Shown here: positions 1 through 7,946 of the stretch, piece after piece | Numbering within the stretch: position 1 is the stretch's first letter | Layout of the letters: each line of letters begins with the position of its first letter | Source of the DNA: Blastomonas aquatica | GTDB taxonomy: Bacteria; Pseudomonadota; Alphaproteobacteria; Sphingomonadales; Sphingomonadaceae | Length of the DNA stretch: 64,000 bases | Direction: 5' to 3' | NCBI RefSeq assembly: GCF_014639875.1 | Contig: NZ_BMGD01000002.1 | Location: forward strand, 682,001 to 746,000 | Position numbers and translations under genes: made by a program | The notes under the pieces: model-generated | Database searches by the model: none | The model's input: only the letters and a program-made list of their open reading frames with translations | What the model was told of the DNA's origin: nothing

Positions 1-1
1 C

Positions 2-2380
2 GCCTGGGCGCTGACGATCACCGACCTTGATCCGATCAAGCTGGGGCTGCTGTTCGAGCGTTTCCTCAACCCCGAACGCGTCTCGATGCCCGACTTCGAT
101 ATCGACTTCTGCGAAACGCGGCGCGGCGAGGTGATCCGCTACGTTCAGGCGAAATACGGCCGCGATCATGTCGCGCAGATCATCACCTTCGGGAAGTTGA
201 AGGCACGCGCGGTGCTGCGCGATACCGGCCGTGTGCTGCAGATGGGCTATGGCCGCATCGATGGCCTGTGCAAGCTGGTCCCCAACCACCCCACCGACCC
301 GTGGAAGCTCGACCGCGCGCTCGCCGGCGTCGAGGAACTCCGGCACCAGTATCGCGACGATGCCGAGGTCAAGCGGCTGTTCGATCTGGCGATGCAGCTC
401 GAAGGCCTGCCGCGGCACAGCTCCACCCATGCTGCCGGCGTCGTCATCGGCGACCGTCCGCTGGCGCAATTGGTGCCTTTGTACCGCGATCCGCGTTCGG
501 ACATGCCGGTGACCCAGTTCGACATGAAATATGTCGAGACCGCGGGGCTGGTGAAGTTCGACTTTCTGGGATTGAAGACGCTGTCGGTGCTGCACAAGGC
601 GACCGAGATGCTCTGCCGTCGCGGCATCACGGTCGATCTGAGCACATTACCCTGGGATGATGCTGGCGTTTACGAGCTGCTCAAGCGCGGCGACACCGTC
701 GGCGTGTTCCAGCTCGAATCCGAAGGTATGCGCCGCACGCTGGCGCAGGTGAAGCCGACCGCATTCGGCGACATCATCGCGCTGGTCTCGCTCTACCGCC
801 CTGGCCCGATGGACAACATTCCAAGCTTCGGCGCGCGCAAGAATGGCCGCGAGACGATCACCTATCCGCACCCCTTGCTTGAGGATATCCTCAAGGAAAC
901 CTACGGCATCATCGTCTATCAGGAACAGGTGATGCAGGCAGCCCAGGTGCTCGCAGGCTATTCGCTCGGCGATGCCGACCTTTTGCGCCGCGCGATGGGC
1001 AAAAAGATCAAGGCCGAGATGGACCAGCAGCGCGGCCGCTTCGTCGAAGGCGCTGGCCGCAACAACATTGATACCAAGAAGGCCAACGAACTGTTCGACT
1101 TGATCGACAAGTTCGCCGGCTATGGCTTCAACAAGAGCCACGCTGCGGCCTATGCGCTGCTTGCGTATCAGACCGCGTGGGTGAAGGCGCATTATCCGCA
1201 CGAGTTCTACGCAGCGTCGATGTGCTTCGACATGCACCAGAGCGAGAAGCTCAACATTTTCGTCGACGATATGCGCCGGATGGGTGTGGTGTGCCTGCCG
1301 CCATGCATCAACGCCAGCGAAGCTGAGTTCTCGGTCGAGGAGACGGCAGATGGCCTTGCGGTACGTTATGCGCTGGCAGGCCTCAAGAACGTCGGCGAGA
1401 AGGCGATGGAGGCGGTGGTCGCCTCGCGCGTTGCCGGCGGCGCGTTCGCCTCGCTGGGCGAGTTCGCCGACCGGGTCGATGCCGGCCTCGTCAACAAGCG
1501 TCAGATCGAGAGCCTGGCTGCAGCAGGCGCCTTTGACGGCTTCGAGATCGAGCGCTCGGCGGTGCATGGGGGCGCGGACATGGTGTTGGCGGTGGCGGCC
1601 GACGCGCATCGTCAGCGGACCAGCGGGCAGGGCGGCCTGTTTGGCGATGTCCAGCAGCCCGGCCAGTCGCTGCGGCTGCCCGCATCCAAGCCCTGGGCGA
1701 TGGGCGAACGGATGACCCGCGAGCGCGACGCGTTCGGCTTCTTCTTCTCCGCGCACCCGGTCACCGAATTTGCCGCAACCGCGCGGTCGCAGGGGGCGCG
1801 CCCCTATCAGCAGGTGCTCGAAACGATGGATGTCCGCGTCGGCGACCGCAAGACCGCCAAGATCGCGGCGCTGGTCGAAGGCTGCAACCGACGCCAGAGC
1901 AAGCGCGGCAACGCCTTTGTGATGGTCGACCTGTCGGACGAAAGCGGCCAGTTCTCGGCCAGTTCGTTCGATGACGATATCGTCGCGGCCATGCCCGAAT
2001 GGGCGAGCCAGTCGGCCTGCCTTCTGATCGAGCTCGAGTTCGACCGGTCGAGCGAGGACCAAGCGCCCCGCGCAACGATCCGCCGGGCAAGGCCGCTCGA
2101 CGAGATCAAGGTCACGCTGCGCCACCGTGCCAAGATTGACATCCTTCGCCCCGAGGCGCTGACCCAGCTGTCGCAGCTGGTCGGCGATCCGGGCAGCGGG
2201 CAGGACGAGCTGCACGCCCGGCTGATCATGGGGCAGGGCAGGGTGATGCCGGTGAAGCTGGGCAACCGCTTCCGGCTCGACGCCGAAACCATCGACGCGT
2301 TGCGCGCGCTTGACGGCATCATGCTGCGCGATGTCGAGTCCTTTGCCGCCCCGCGCCCCGATCTGCGCTTGGTGAGTTGA
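2..2380 (+). CDS. dnaE: DNA polymerase III subunit alpha, C-terminal part (5' end outside window)
   Basis: This is the catalytic subunit of the replicative DNA polymerase III holoenzyme. The reading frame is open from the first bases of the window, and the residues before the first Met (FERFLNPERVSM) match the family, so that Met is internal and the gene is truncated by the window edge. The palm motif PDFDIDFC at about 89–112 supplies the two catalytic aspartates, and KFDFLGLKTL at about 556–585 supplies the third. Further on are the HHH and fingers regions, and near the C-terminus an OB-fold (SKRGNAFVMVDLSDESGQ). The motif version is that of DnaE1, not the error-prone DnaE2. The next gene starts 75 nt downstream and is unrelated. 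Confidence 0.97.
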   Translation, partial: AWALTITDLDPIKLGLLFERFLNPERVSMPDFDIDFCETRRGEVIRYVQAKYGRDHVAQIITFGKLKARAVLRDTGRVLQMGYGRIDGLCKLVPNHPTDPWKLDRALAGVEELRHQYRDDAEVKRLFDLAMQLEGLPRHSSTHAAGVVIGDRPLAQLVPLYRDPRSDMPVTQFDMKYVETAGLVKFDFLGLKTLSVLHKATEMLCRRGITVDLSTLPWDDAGVYELLKRGDTVGVFQLESEGMRRTLAQVKPTAFGDIIALVSLYRPGPMDNIPSFGARKNGRETITYPHPLLEDILKETYGIIVYQEQVMQAAQVLAGYSLGDADLLRRAMGKKIKAEMDQQRGRFVEGAGRNNIDTKKANELFDLIDKFAGYGFNKSHAAAYALLAYQTAWVKAHYPHEFYAASMCFDMHQSEKLNIFVDDMRRMGVVCLPPCINASEAEFSVEETADGLAVRYALAGLKNVGEKAMEAVVASRVAGGAFASLGEFADRVDAGLVNKRQIESLAAAGAFDGFEIERSAVHGGADMVLAVAADAHRQRTSGQGGLFGDVQQPGQSLRLPASKPWAMGERMTRERDAFGFFFSAHPVTEFAATARSQGARPYQQVLETMDVRVGDRKTAKIAALVEGCNRRQSKRGNAFVMVDLSDESGQFSASSFDDDIVAAMPEWASQSACLLIELEFDRSSEDQAPRATIRRARPLDEIKVTLRHRAKIDILRPEALTQLSQLVGDPGSGQDELHARLIMGQGRVMPVKLGNRFRLDAETIDALRALDGIMLRDVESFAAPRPDLRLVS

Positions 2381-2383
2381 CTT

Positions 2384-2404
2384 AAGCGCCGCTTCGGGCT
2401 TTCT
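2384..2404 (+). terminator. weak terminator-like stem-loop after dnaE
   Basis: Just after the dnaE stop, AAGC-G-CC, loop GCTTC, GG-GCTT can fold into a short interrupted stem, followed by TCT. The stem is short and the T tract poor, so this is only a candidate. Confidence 0.3.
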
Positions 2405-2455
2405 GATCCAACAGAATTGCGCCCCGCAACGGGGGCCTTGGGTCAGGAGAGACAG

Positions 2456-4060
2456 ATGATTATCGGCGGAATGCAGGATTATGAACTTCGCGTCATGCGG
2501 TTGCTCGATCATGCCGAGCGCGAAAGCGGCAGCCGTGAGATCGTCAGCCACTGGGCCGATGGTAGCCAGACCCGCACCCATTGGGCCGGCATCGCCCGCG
2601 ATGCGCGGCGGCTCGCCAGCGCGTTGGAAGCCCTGGGGGTCAAGCCCGGTGACCGCGTTGCCACGCTGGCGATGAACCACAGCCGCCACCTGGTCGCCTG
2701 GTATGGCACGATCGGCATGGGCGGGGTGATCCACACCATCAACCCGCGGCTGTTCGAAGAGCAGCTCGAGTACATCGCCAACCACGCCGAAGACAAAGTG
2801 CTGTGCTATGACGCAGCGTTCCAGCCGATCATCGACAAGATGAAGGACCGCTGGAGCACAATCGAGCATTATATCTGCTTCGATCCGCCCGCAGGTTCTG
2901 CCGCGACCAGCTTTGAAGCGCTGCTCGAGTCCGGCGATGCCGACTATCGCTGGCACGAGGGCCCTGAACGCGATCCGTGCATGCTGTGCTACACCTCGGG
3001 CACCACCGGCAACCCCAAGGGCGTGCTGTACGAGCACCGCTCGACGGTGATTCACGCGCTCGCAGAGATGCAGCCTGCGGTGTTCAGCCTGTCACCGCAA
3101 TCGGTGGCGCTGCCCGTCGTGCCGATGTTCCACGCCGCAGCCTGGGGCCTGCCGTTCGCGGGGGCCGCTGCCGGAATCAAGTTCGTGTTCTCGGCGGTCA
3201 ACGATCCTGCGGTGCTGTGCGATCTGATGAATGAGGAGAAGGTCACGCACTCGGCGGGCGTTCCCACGGTGTGGCTGGCGATGTTCCAGCATATCGACAG
3301 CACCGGCAAGAAGCCCGAATATCTGCAGGTGGTCACCATCGGTGGCTCTGCCGCGCCGCGCGCGATGTGCGAGCGGATCATGAAGATGGGGGCGCGGATG
3401 AACCATGCCTGGGGCATGACCGAAACCTCGCCGATCGGCACGATGGGCGCGCCCTCGCCCGACTGGGACGATCTGAGCTTCGATGAGCAGCTCGATCTGG
3501 TCACCAAACAGGGCCGGGTGCCGTTCGGCGTGGAACTTCGGATTGTCGGCGAGGATGGCAGCGAGCTGCCCCGCGATGGCAAGACCAGTGGACGGCTGCA
3601 GATCAAGGGCCCGTGGATCATCAAGCGCTACTTCAAGGCGGAAGCCGACGCGCTGACCGAGGATGGCTGGTTCGACACGGGCGATGTTTCGGTGATCCAC
3701 CCCGATGGCGTCATGCAGATCACCGACCGCGCCAAGGATGTGATCAAATCGGGCGGCGAATGGATCAGCTCGGTCGATCTGGAGAATGCGGCTGTCGGCA
3801 TGCCCGAAGTCGCCGAGGCCGCCGCAATCGGCATGCCGCACCCCAAATGGGATGAGCGCCCGCTGCTGCTGGTCGTTGCCAAGCCGGGCACCAACCCCAG
3901 CAAGCAGGCGATCCAGGACTATCTGGCACAGCACGTCGCCAAATGGTGGCTGCCCGACGACATCGTGTTCGTCGACCAGCTGCCGCACACCGCGACCGGC
4001 AAGCTGCTCAAGACCGCACTGCGCGACCAGTTCAAGGATTACGTGCTGCCGACGGTGTGA
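2456..4060 (+). CDS. AMP-forming medium/long-chain fatty acyl-CoA ligase (AlkK-like)
   Basis: The protein activates a carboxylic acid to its CoA thioester through an acyl-adenylate. It has 534 residues, typical of the AlkK-type branch. The ATP/AMP signature [11 protein letters not shown] lies near residue 180, the adenylate motif [13 protein letters not shown] near 315, DGWFDTGDV and [13 protein letters not shown] near 400–430, and the C-terminal catalytic Lys motif [10 protein letters not shown] near 515. The ATG at 2456 is chosen because AGGAGA lies 5 nt upstream; an in-frame TTG at 2417 has no such site. It stands alone on its strand between dnaE and a repeat region. The substrate cannot be read from sequence; a fatty acid is the family expectation. 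I see no link to the aromatic CoA-thioester operon 34 kb away. Confidence 0.92.
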   Translation: MIIGGMQDYELRVMRLLDHAERESGSREIVSHWADGSQTRTHWAGIARDARRLASALEALGVKPGDRVATLAMNHSRHLVAWYGTIGMGGVIHTINPRLFEEQLEYIANHAEDKVLCYDAAFQPIIDKMKDRWSTIEHYICFDPPAGSAATSFEALLESGDADYRWHEGPERDPCMLCYTSGTTGNPKGVLYEHRSTVIHALAEMQPAVFSLSPQSVALPVVPMFHAAAWGLPFAGAAAGIKFVFSAVNDPAVLCDLMNEEKVTHSAGVPTVWLAMFQHIDSTGKKPEYLQVVTIGGSAAPRAMCERIMKMGARMNHAWGMTETSPIGTMGAPSPDWDDLSFDEQLDLVTKQGRVPFGVELRIVGEDGSELPRDGKTSGRLQIKGPWIIKRYFKAEADALTEDGWFDTGDVSVIHPDGVMQITDRAKDVIKSGGEWISSVDLENAAVGMPEVAEAAAIGMPHPKWDERPLLLVVAKPGTNPSKQAIQDYLAQHVAKWWLPDDIVFVDQLPHTATGKLLKTALRDQFKDYVLPTV

Positions 4061-4085
4061 GTCGAGACAGGTTGCAGGCTTTACC

Positions 4086-4247
4086 GCCTCTCCCTCGATG
4101 GGAGAGGCTGCGAGACTTGGCAGCTTGCTGCCTTAGTCGCAGCGGTGAGGGTGATGGTGCGGGTGGGAGCGGGTGGTGCGTTGTTACACCCTCAGCATAA
4201 TCCGGAGAGATCACCCCCACCCAACCCTCCCCCATCAAGGGGGAGGG
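4086..4247. repeat. intergenic palindromic repeat unit with three hairpins
   Basis: The gap between the acyl-CoA ligase and the leftward methyltransferase holds three perfect inverted repeats. They are GCCTCTCCC/GGGAGAGGC around TCGAT at 4086–4108, GGCAGC/GCTGCC around TT at 4119–4132, and CCCTCCCCC/GGGGGAGGG around ATCAA at 4225–4247. The last is followed by CTTTCGAGGCATTTTTT. The composition resembles the dispersed intergenic palindromic units common in alphaproteobacterial genomes, and the outer hairpins may also serve as a bidirectional terminator for the converging genes. Dispersal in the genome cannot be tested from this window. Confidence 0.6.
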
Positions 4248-4326
4248 CTTTCGAGGCATTTTTTGCAGGCAGGCGGGGAAAGGGTTGAACCTACCCCCGC
4301 TCAGCCTCAACCCGTCGAAGACCCGG

Positions 4327-5193
4327 CTATTCGGCTCGCGGCGGTTTCCCCAACACGCCTGCGAGCGAAGCTGTCGCGCTGCCGCGTTTTGCGGGCTTGG
4401 GTTGGTCGGGCGAGGGGGCCCAGCCGCTGAGATACACGATCTCGAACCGCTCTGCCGTCTTGCCGTCAGCGTCAGCAGCTTCGGCGAAGCTCTGCAGCGC
4501 CGCGATCAGCCCGGTCCTGCCGACCGGCGGCGCGCCTGATACCAGCACATTGGTCCAGCCATGGCAGCGCAGATCGCGCACCAGGCCCGTCAGCGCAGAG
4601 TAACGCACGCTCAGCGTGTCGCTGTCCGCCACCGGCATCGCAAAACGCGCGCGTTGCAACAAGTCGCCGGCTGCGCGAACATCGATCTGCGGGTGGATGT
4701 GCGCTGCGACCCCGCGCCCGGTCGCCTCGTCCGCCGCGAGCATCGCCGCCTTGAGCTTTGGAAGCGATCCCGCGCCGATCAAAGCCGCCATCATCAGCCC
4801 ATCGGGGCGCAGGCTGCGGTTGATCTGGATCAGCGCGCCAGGCAGATCGTTGACGCTGTCGAGTGTGCCCAGCGCGATCACCAGATCGAACGAGGCGGGC
4901 GCGAAAGGGAGCGCGTCCTCCTCGCAAACCCGGTCCGCGCCAACCGGCCCCGCGTGGGTCACTGCCACCCCGCGTGCCGCCAGCGCTGCCATCAGTATAT
5001 CCGGCGCATGGCCGATCACCAGCGCGTCGGCAAAATTGCGGTTGACCCAGCCCAGCCGCTCGATGATCTCCTCGGCCATATGCTCGGCCAGGAACGCGCC
5101 GCCATGCTGCGCCGCCATGCGGACGCCTCGCGCCATCGCCAGGCGCCGTCGGGGGAATGAAAACAGCATGCGCGGTGCGGAATCGTCGGTCAT
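4327..5193 (-). CDS. class I SAM-dependent methyltransferase (NDUFAF5/BioC-like)
   Basis: The 288-residue protein has a SAM-methyltransferase fold, recognisable from DALPFAPASFDLVIALGTLDSVNDLPGA-type acidic post-I motifs (quoted here in part as LPFAPASFDLVIALGTLDS) and INRSLRPDGLMMAAL. This arrangement fits the NDUFAF5/BioC-like family of malonyl or peptide methyltransferases, often found beside comF in sphingomonads. The Met at 5193 (MTDDSAPRML) is preferred; an in-frame Met at 5214 would add seven residues, and neither has a strong ribosome binding site. It diverges from comF with 41 nt between starts. Substrate unknown. Confidence 0.75.
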   Translation of the reverse strand: MTDDSAPRMLFSFPRRRLAMARGVRMAAQHGGAFLAEHMAEEIIERLGWVNRNFADALVIGHAPDILMAALAARGVAVTHAGPVGADRVCEEDALPFAPASFDLVIALGTLDSVNDLPGALIQINRSLRPDGLMMAALIGAGSLPKLKAAMLAADEATGRGVAAHIHPQIDVRAAGDLLQRARFAMPVADSDTLSVRYSALTGLVRDLRCHGWTNVLVSGAPPVGRTGLIAALQSFAEAADADGKTAERFEIVYLSGWAPSPDQPKPAKRGSATASLAGVLGKPPRAE

Positions 5194-5234
5194 CGCGGCC
5201 TTGTGCCGGGGCATTGCCTGCGCGACAAGTGGGC

Positions 5235-5981
5235 ATGGAGCTTGCCGCTTTCCTCAAACCCCTGGTTGATCTGGTGCTGCCACCGCGCTGTCCGGGGTGC
5301 GGGGTGCTGGTACAGGACGATCTGCAGTTCTGCGGCGCGTGCTGGAACACGCTGCGCTTCATCAGCGATCCGGCCTGCGCATCGTGCGGCAAGCCTTTTG
5401 CGCAGGGCCGCGATGCCGATCTGGTCTGTGCCGAATGTATTGCCAGGCCACCGCTGCACGATGGCATCAAGGCGGTGGTGCTCTATGACGATCTGTCGCG
5501 TTCGATTGTGCTGCGGCTCAAGCATGGCGGCAAGATCGGGCTTGCCCGGCTGGTGGCGCGGCATCTCGAGCGCCATCTGCCCGAGGATATGCGCGATGTC
5601 GTGCTGGTCCCGGTGCCGTTGCACCGCTGGCGGCTGTGGCGGCGCGGCTTCAACCAGGCGATCCTGATCGCGCGCGCGCTGGCGGCAAAGCGCGCGCTGC
5701 GCGTTGAAACCAATGTGCTGCGCCGGATCCGTGCGACCCCGCCGCTCAAGGGCATGACCCGCCAGCAAAGGTCGGTTGCCGTGCGCGGGGTTTTCGAAAT
5801 TCCTGTCAGCGAGCGGGGCCGGATCGCAGGGCGCCATGTGTTGCTGGTGGATGATGTCTATACCACCGGCGCCACCGCCAATGCCTGTGTGCGGCTGCTC
5901 AAAAAGGCAGGCGCGGCGCGGGTGACGATCTATTGCTGGGCGCGGGTGCTGCGCCAGGGCGACGAGGCCGACACGCCATGA
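5235..5981 (+). CDS. comF: ComF family phosphoribosyltransferase-like protein
   Basis: At 248 residues this has the full ComF layout: an N-terminal zinc-finger pattern (CPGCGVLVQDDLQFCGACW, then CASCGKPF and CAECI) and a C-terminal type I phosphoribosyltransferase domain with the PRPP loop VLLVDDVYTTGATANAC. ComF is a cytosolic protein tied to DNA uptake or recombination in some bacteria; its role in sphingomonads is not defined. The Met at 5235 (MELAAFLKPL) opens the conserved N-terminus and is chosen over a 26-residue upstream extension. It is followed by grxC, the nitrilase-like gene and the DUF1178 gene in the same direction. Confidence 0.93.
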   Translation: MELAAFLKPLVDLVLPPRCPGCGVLVQDDLQFCGACWNTLRFISDPACASCGKPFAQGRDADLVCAECIARPPLHDGIKAVVLYDDLSRSIVLRLKHGGKIGLARLVARHLERHLPEDMRDVVLVPVPLHRWRLWRRGFNQAILIARALAAKRALRVETNVLRRIRATPPLKGMTRQQRSVAVRGVFEIPVSERGRIAGRHVLLVDDVYTTGATANACVRLLKKAGAARVTIYCWARVLRQGDEADTP

Positions 5982-6055
5982 AGCCGGCTGCTTCTGCGGC
6001 CACAAGTGTTGCATTTCTGCGAAACTGCCCCAAATATGAAGCCAAGGATGGAAAC

Positions 6056-6313
6056 ATGGCCCGGATCGAAATCTATACCAAATTCACATGCCCTTATTGC
6101 TTCAGGGCCAAATCGCTGCTGAGCGGCAAGGGTGTCGAATTCGAGGAAACCGAAATCTCAATGGGCGGCGAGCCCCGCGCCGAAATGATCCGCCGCGCTG
6201 GCGGACGGATGACGGTCCCGCAGATATTCATCGACGGCGATCATATCGGTGGGTCGGACGAACTCGCTGCGCTGGATCGTGCAGGAAAGCTCGACCCTCT
6301 GCTGGGTCTTTAG
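6056..6313 (+). CDS. grxC: glutaredoxin 3
   Basis: This is an 85-residue dithiol glutaredoxin, the normal length for GrxC. The redox motif CPYC is at residues 12–15 in a TKFTCPYC context, the cis-proline motif TVPQIFIDG is near residue 52, and HIGGSDELAAL binds glutathione. It reduces disulfides and glutathione mixed disulfides in the cytoplasm. The ATG at 6056 has AAGGA about 8 nt upstream and gives the canonical N-terminus MARIEIYTK. The nitrilase-like gene follows after 6 nt, so the two are probably co-transcribed. Confidence 0.95.
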   Translation: MARIEIYTKFTCPYCFRAKSLLSGKGVEFEETEISMGGEPRAEMIRRAGGRMTVPQIFIDGDHIGGSDELAALDRAGKLDPLLGL

Positions 6314-6319
6314 ACGCGC

Positions 6320-7144
6320 ATGAAAATCGCTGTTCTCCAGATGACTGCGGGTGTCGACCCCGCCGCCAATGCTGCCGTGCTGCTCGACGCCGTGGCCAAG
6401 GCCAGGACGGGCGGCGCAGACATTCTGTTCACGCCCGAGATGTCGAACATGCTTGATCGCAACCGTGCGCGTGCGACCGAGACGATCCGCCACGAGACCG
6501 ACGATGTCGTGCTGGCAGCGGTAAGCGCTGCTGCGGCGGACGCGGGGCTGTGGGTGCATCTGGGTTCGCTTGCAGTGAAGGGCGAGGGGCCGGATGCGAA
6601 GTGGCGCAACCGCGCATTCGTGATTGCACCCGATGGCAACATCGCCGCGCGCTATGACAAGATCCACCTGTTCGATGTCGACCTGGCCTCAGGCGAAAGC
6701 TGGCGCGAATCTTCGGTTTATGCAGGCGGCGAGCAGGTGGTAGCGGTGCAATTGCCGCAGGCGAAGCTCGGGCTTTCGATCTGTTACGATATCCGCTTTC
6801 CCGCAGTCTACGCCGCGCTTAGCCGTGCAGGGGCAGACATTGTTGCGGTTCCTGCCGCATTCACCGTGCCCACCGGGGCAGCGCACTGGCACGTCCTGCT
6901 GCGTGCGCGTGCGATCGAAAGCGCTTGCTTCGTCGTCGCCGCCGCACAGACCGGGACCCACGCCGATGGTCGCAGCACGTTCGGTCACAGCCTCGTGGTC
7001 GATCCGTGGGGCGACGTCCTGCTCGACATGGGCGAGGAACCCGGGCTGGCGTTTGTCGATCTGCCGCTCGAACGGATCGCCGAGGTGCGCGCGCGCGTAC
7101 CCGTGATTGCCAACCGGCGGCCGGTGAAAGAGGTCACGCCATGA
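6320..7144 (+). CDS. carbon–nitrogen hydrolase family protein (Nit/omega-amidase type)
   Basis: The protein has 274 residues and the nitrilase-superfamily Glu-Lys-Cys triad: Glu in LFTPEMSN near residue 40, Lys in DKIHLFDVDL near 115, and Cys155 in LSICYDIRFP. The Nit1/Nit2 branch deaminates side products such as 2-oxoglutaramate or deaminated glutathione; the position directly behind grxC favours a repair role of that kind, which is inference. Its stop overlaps the start of the DUF1178 gene by 4 nt (ATGA). Confidence 0.9.
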   Translation: MKIAVLQMTAGVDPAANAAVLLDAVAKARTGGADILFTPEMSNMLDRNRARATETIRHETDDVVLAAVSAAAADAGLWVHLGSLAVKGEGPDAKWRNRAFVIAPDGNIAARYDKIHLFDVDLASGESWRESSVYAGGEQVVAVQLPQAKLGLSICYDIRFPAVYAALSRAGADIVAVPAAFTVPTGAAHWHVLLRARAIESACFVVAAAQTGTHADGRSTFGHSLVVDPWGDVLLDMGEEPGLAFVDLPLERIAEVRARVPVIANRRPVKEVTP

Positions 7145-7659
7145 TCGTGTTCGATCTCAAATGCGCCAATGAGCACGTCTTCGAGGTCTGGTTTGCCTCC
7201 AGCGATGCGTATGAGGACCAGCGCGCACGCGGGCTCGTCGCCTGCGGATATTGCGGATCGACCGATGTCGGCAAGGCGGTGATGGCTCCGCGTCTGAATG
7301 CCAAGGGCAACCAGCAGGTTGCGGTAACAGCCACACAGGACACGCAGGAAACTCCAACGTCCACACCTGCACCTGCAACTGCTCCTGTCGCGGTCAGCAA
7401 TGCGCCTGCGCCCGTGGATGTCGCCAAGATGCGCGCGGTACTCACCGCGCTCGCCCAGGCGCAGGCCCAGGCGCTGAGCCAATCGACCTGGGTTGGTAGC
7501 GACTTTGCCGATCGGGCCCGCGCGATGCATTATGGCGAGGATGAGCACGCCCCGATCCACGGCCATGCCGGCCCCGACGAGGCCGCTGCACTGATCGAGG
7601 AGGGCGTTGCGGTCGCCCCGCTGCCGTTCCCAGTGATCCCTCCCGAAGCGCAAAATTGA
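7141..7659 (+). CDS. DUF1178 family protein
   Basis: The 172-residue protein begins with the conserved MIVFDLKCANEHVFEVWF block and a CGYCGS metal-binding-like motif near residue 38. A low-complexity Thr/Pro/Ala linker follows at about 60–95, then the conserved C-terminal region (SDFADRARAMHYGEDEHAPIH-type, quoted in part as DRARAMHYGEDEHAPIHG). The function of DUF1178 is unknown. Its ATG overlaps the nitrilase-like stop by 4 nt, which implies translational coupling within the comF–grxC–nit group. Confidence 0.92.
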   Translation: MIVFDLKCANEHVFEVWFASSDAYEDQRARGLVACGYCGSTDVGKAVMAPRLNAKGNQQVAVTATQDTQETPTSTPAPATAPVAVSNAPAPVDVAKMRAVLTALAQAQAQALSQSTWVGSDFADRARAMHYGEDEHAPIHGHAGPDEAAALIEEGVAVAPLPFPVIPPEAQN

Positions 7660-7738
7660 GCCGCGCCTGGCACCTGTACCTCATGCGCTGCAATCGCCGT
7701 TGCCTTGCGTGCTCACGCTGGCTAAACACCCCCTAGGC

Positions 7739-7815
7739 GCGCCCGTAGCTCAGCAGGATAGAGCATCAGATTCCTAATCTGGGGGCCATGGGTTCGAATC
7801 CCGTCGGGCGCACCA
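7739..7815 (+). tRNA. tRNA-Arg (anticodon CCT)
   Basis: A complete 77-nt cloverleaf with encoded CCA. The acceptor arms are GCGCCCG at 7739–7745 and CGGGCGC at 7805–7811, then A and CCA. The D stem is GCTC/GAGC. The anticodon loop is TTCCTAA, giving CCT, which reads AGG (Arg). The T loop is GGTTCGAATCC. Confidence 0.97.
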
Positions 7816-7946
7816 TTTCTGTTCGGCTTGCGTCCAAGTAATGATCGTAGGCTCTTTGTAATCCGGACCGAATATGAGAGCAGGTCTGCGGTGGGTCCAT
7901 TATCACCGCTTGCAGCGCGCTTCGCTTTGCGTATCGTTGACTCACC

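Noticed and set aside
647..3055. 802-codon open frame on the minus strand across dnaE and the acyl-CoA ligase gene
   Set aside because: It spans the boundary of two clearly real genes, has no recognisable domain and is a mirror of their codon bias in high-GC DNA.
2456..4060. Acyl-CoA ligase as the missing activating enzyme of the 2-aminobenzoyl-CoA pathway
   Set aside because: It is AlkK-like (fatty-acid type), 34 kb away, and shares no operator with the aromatic operon.
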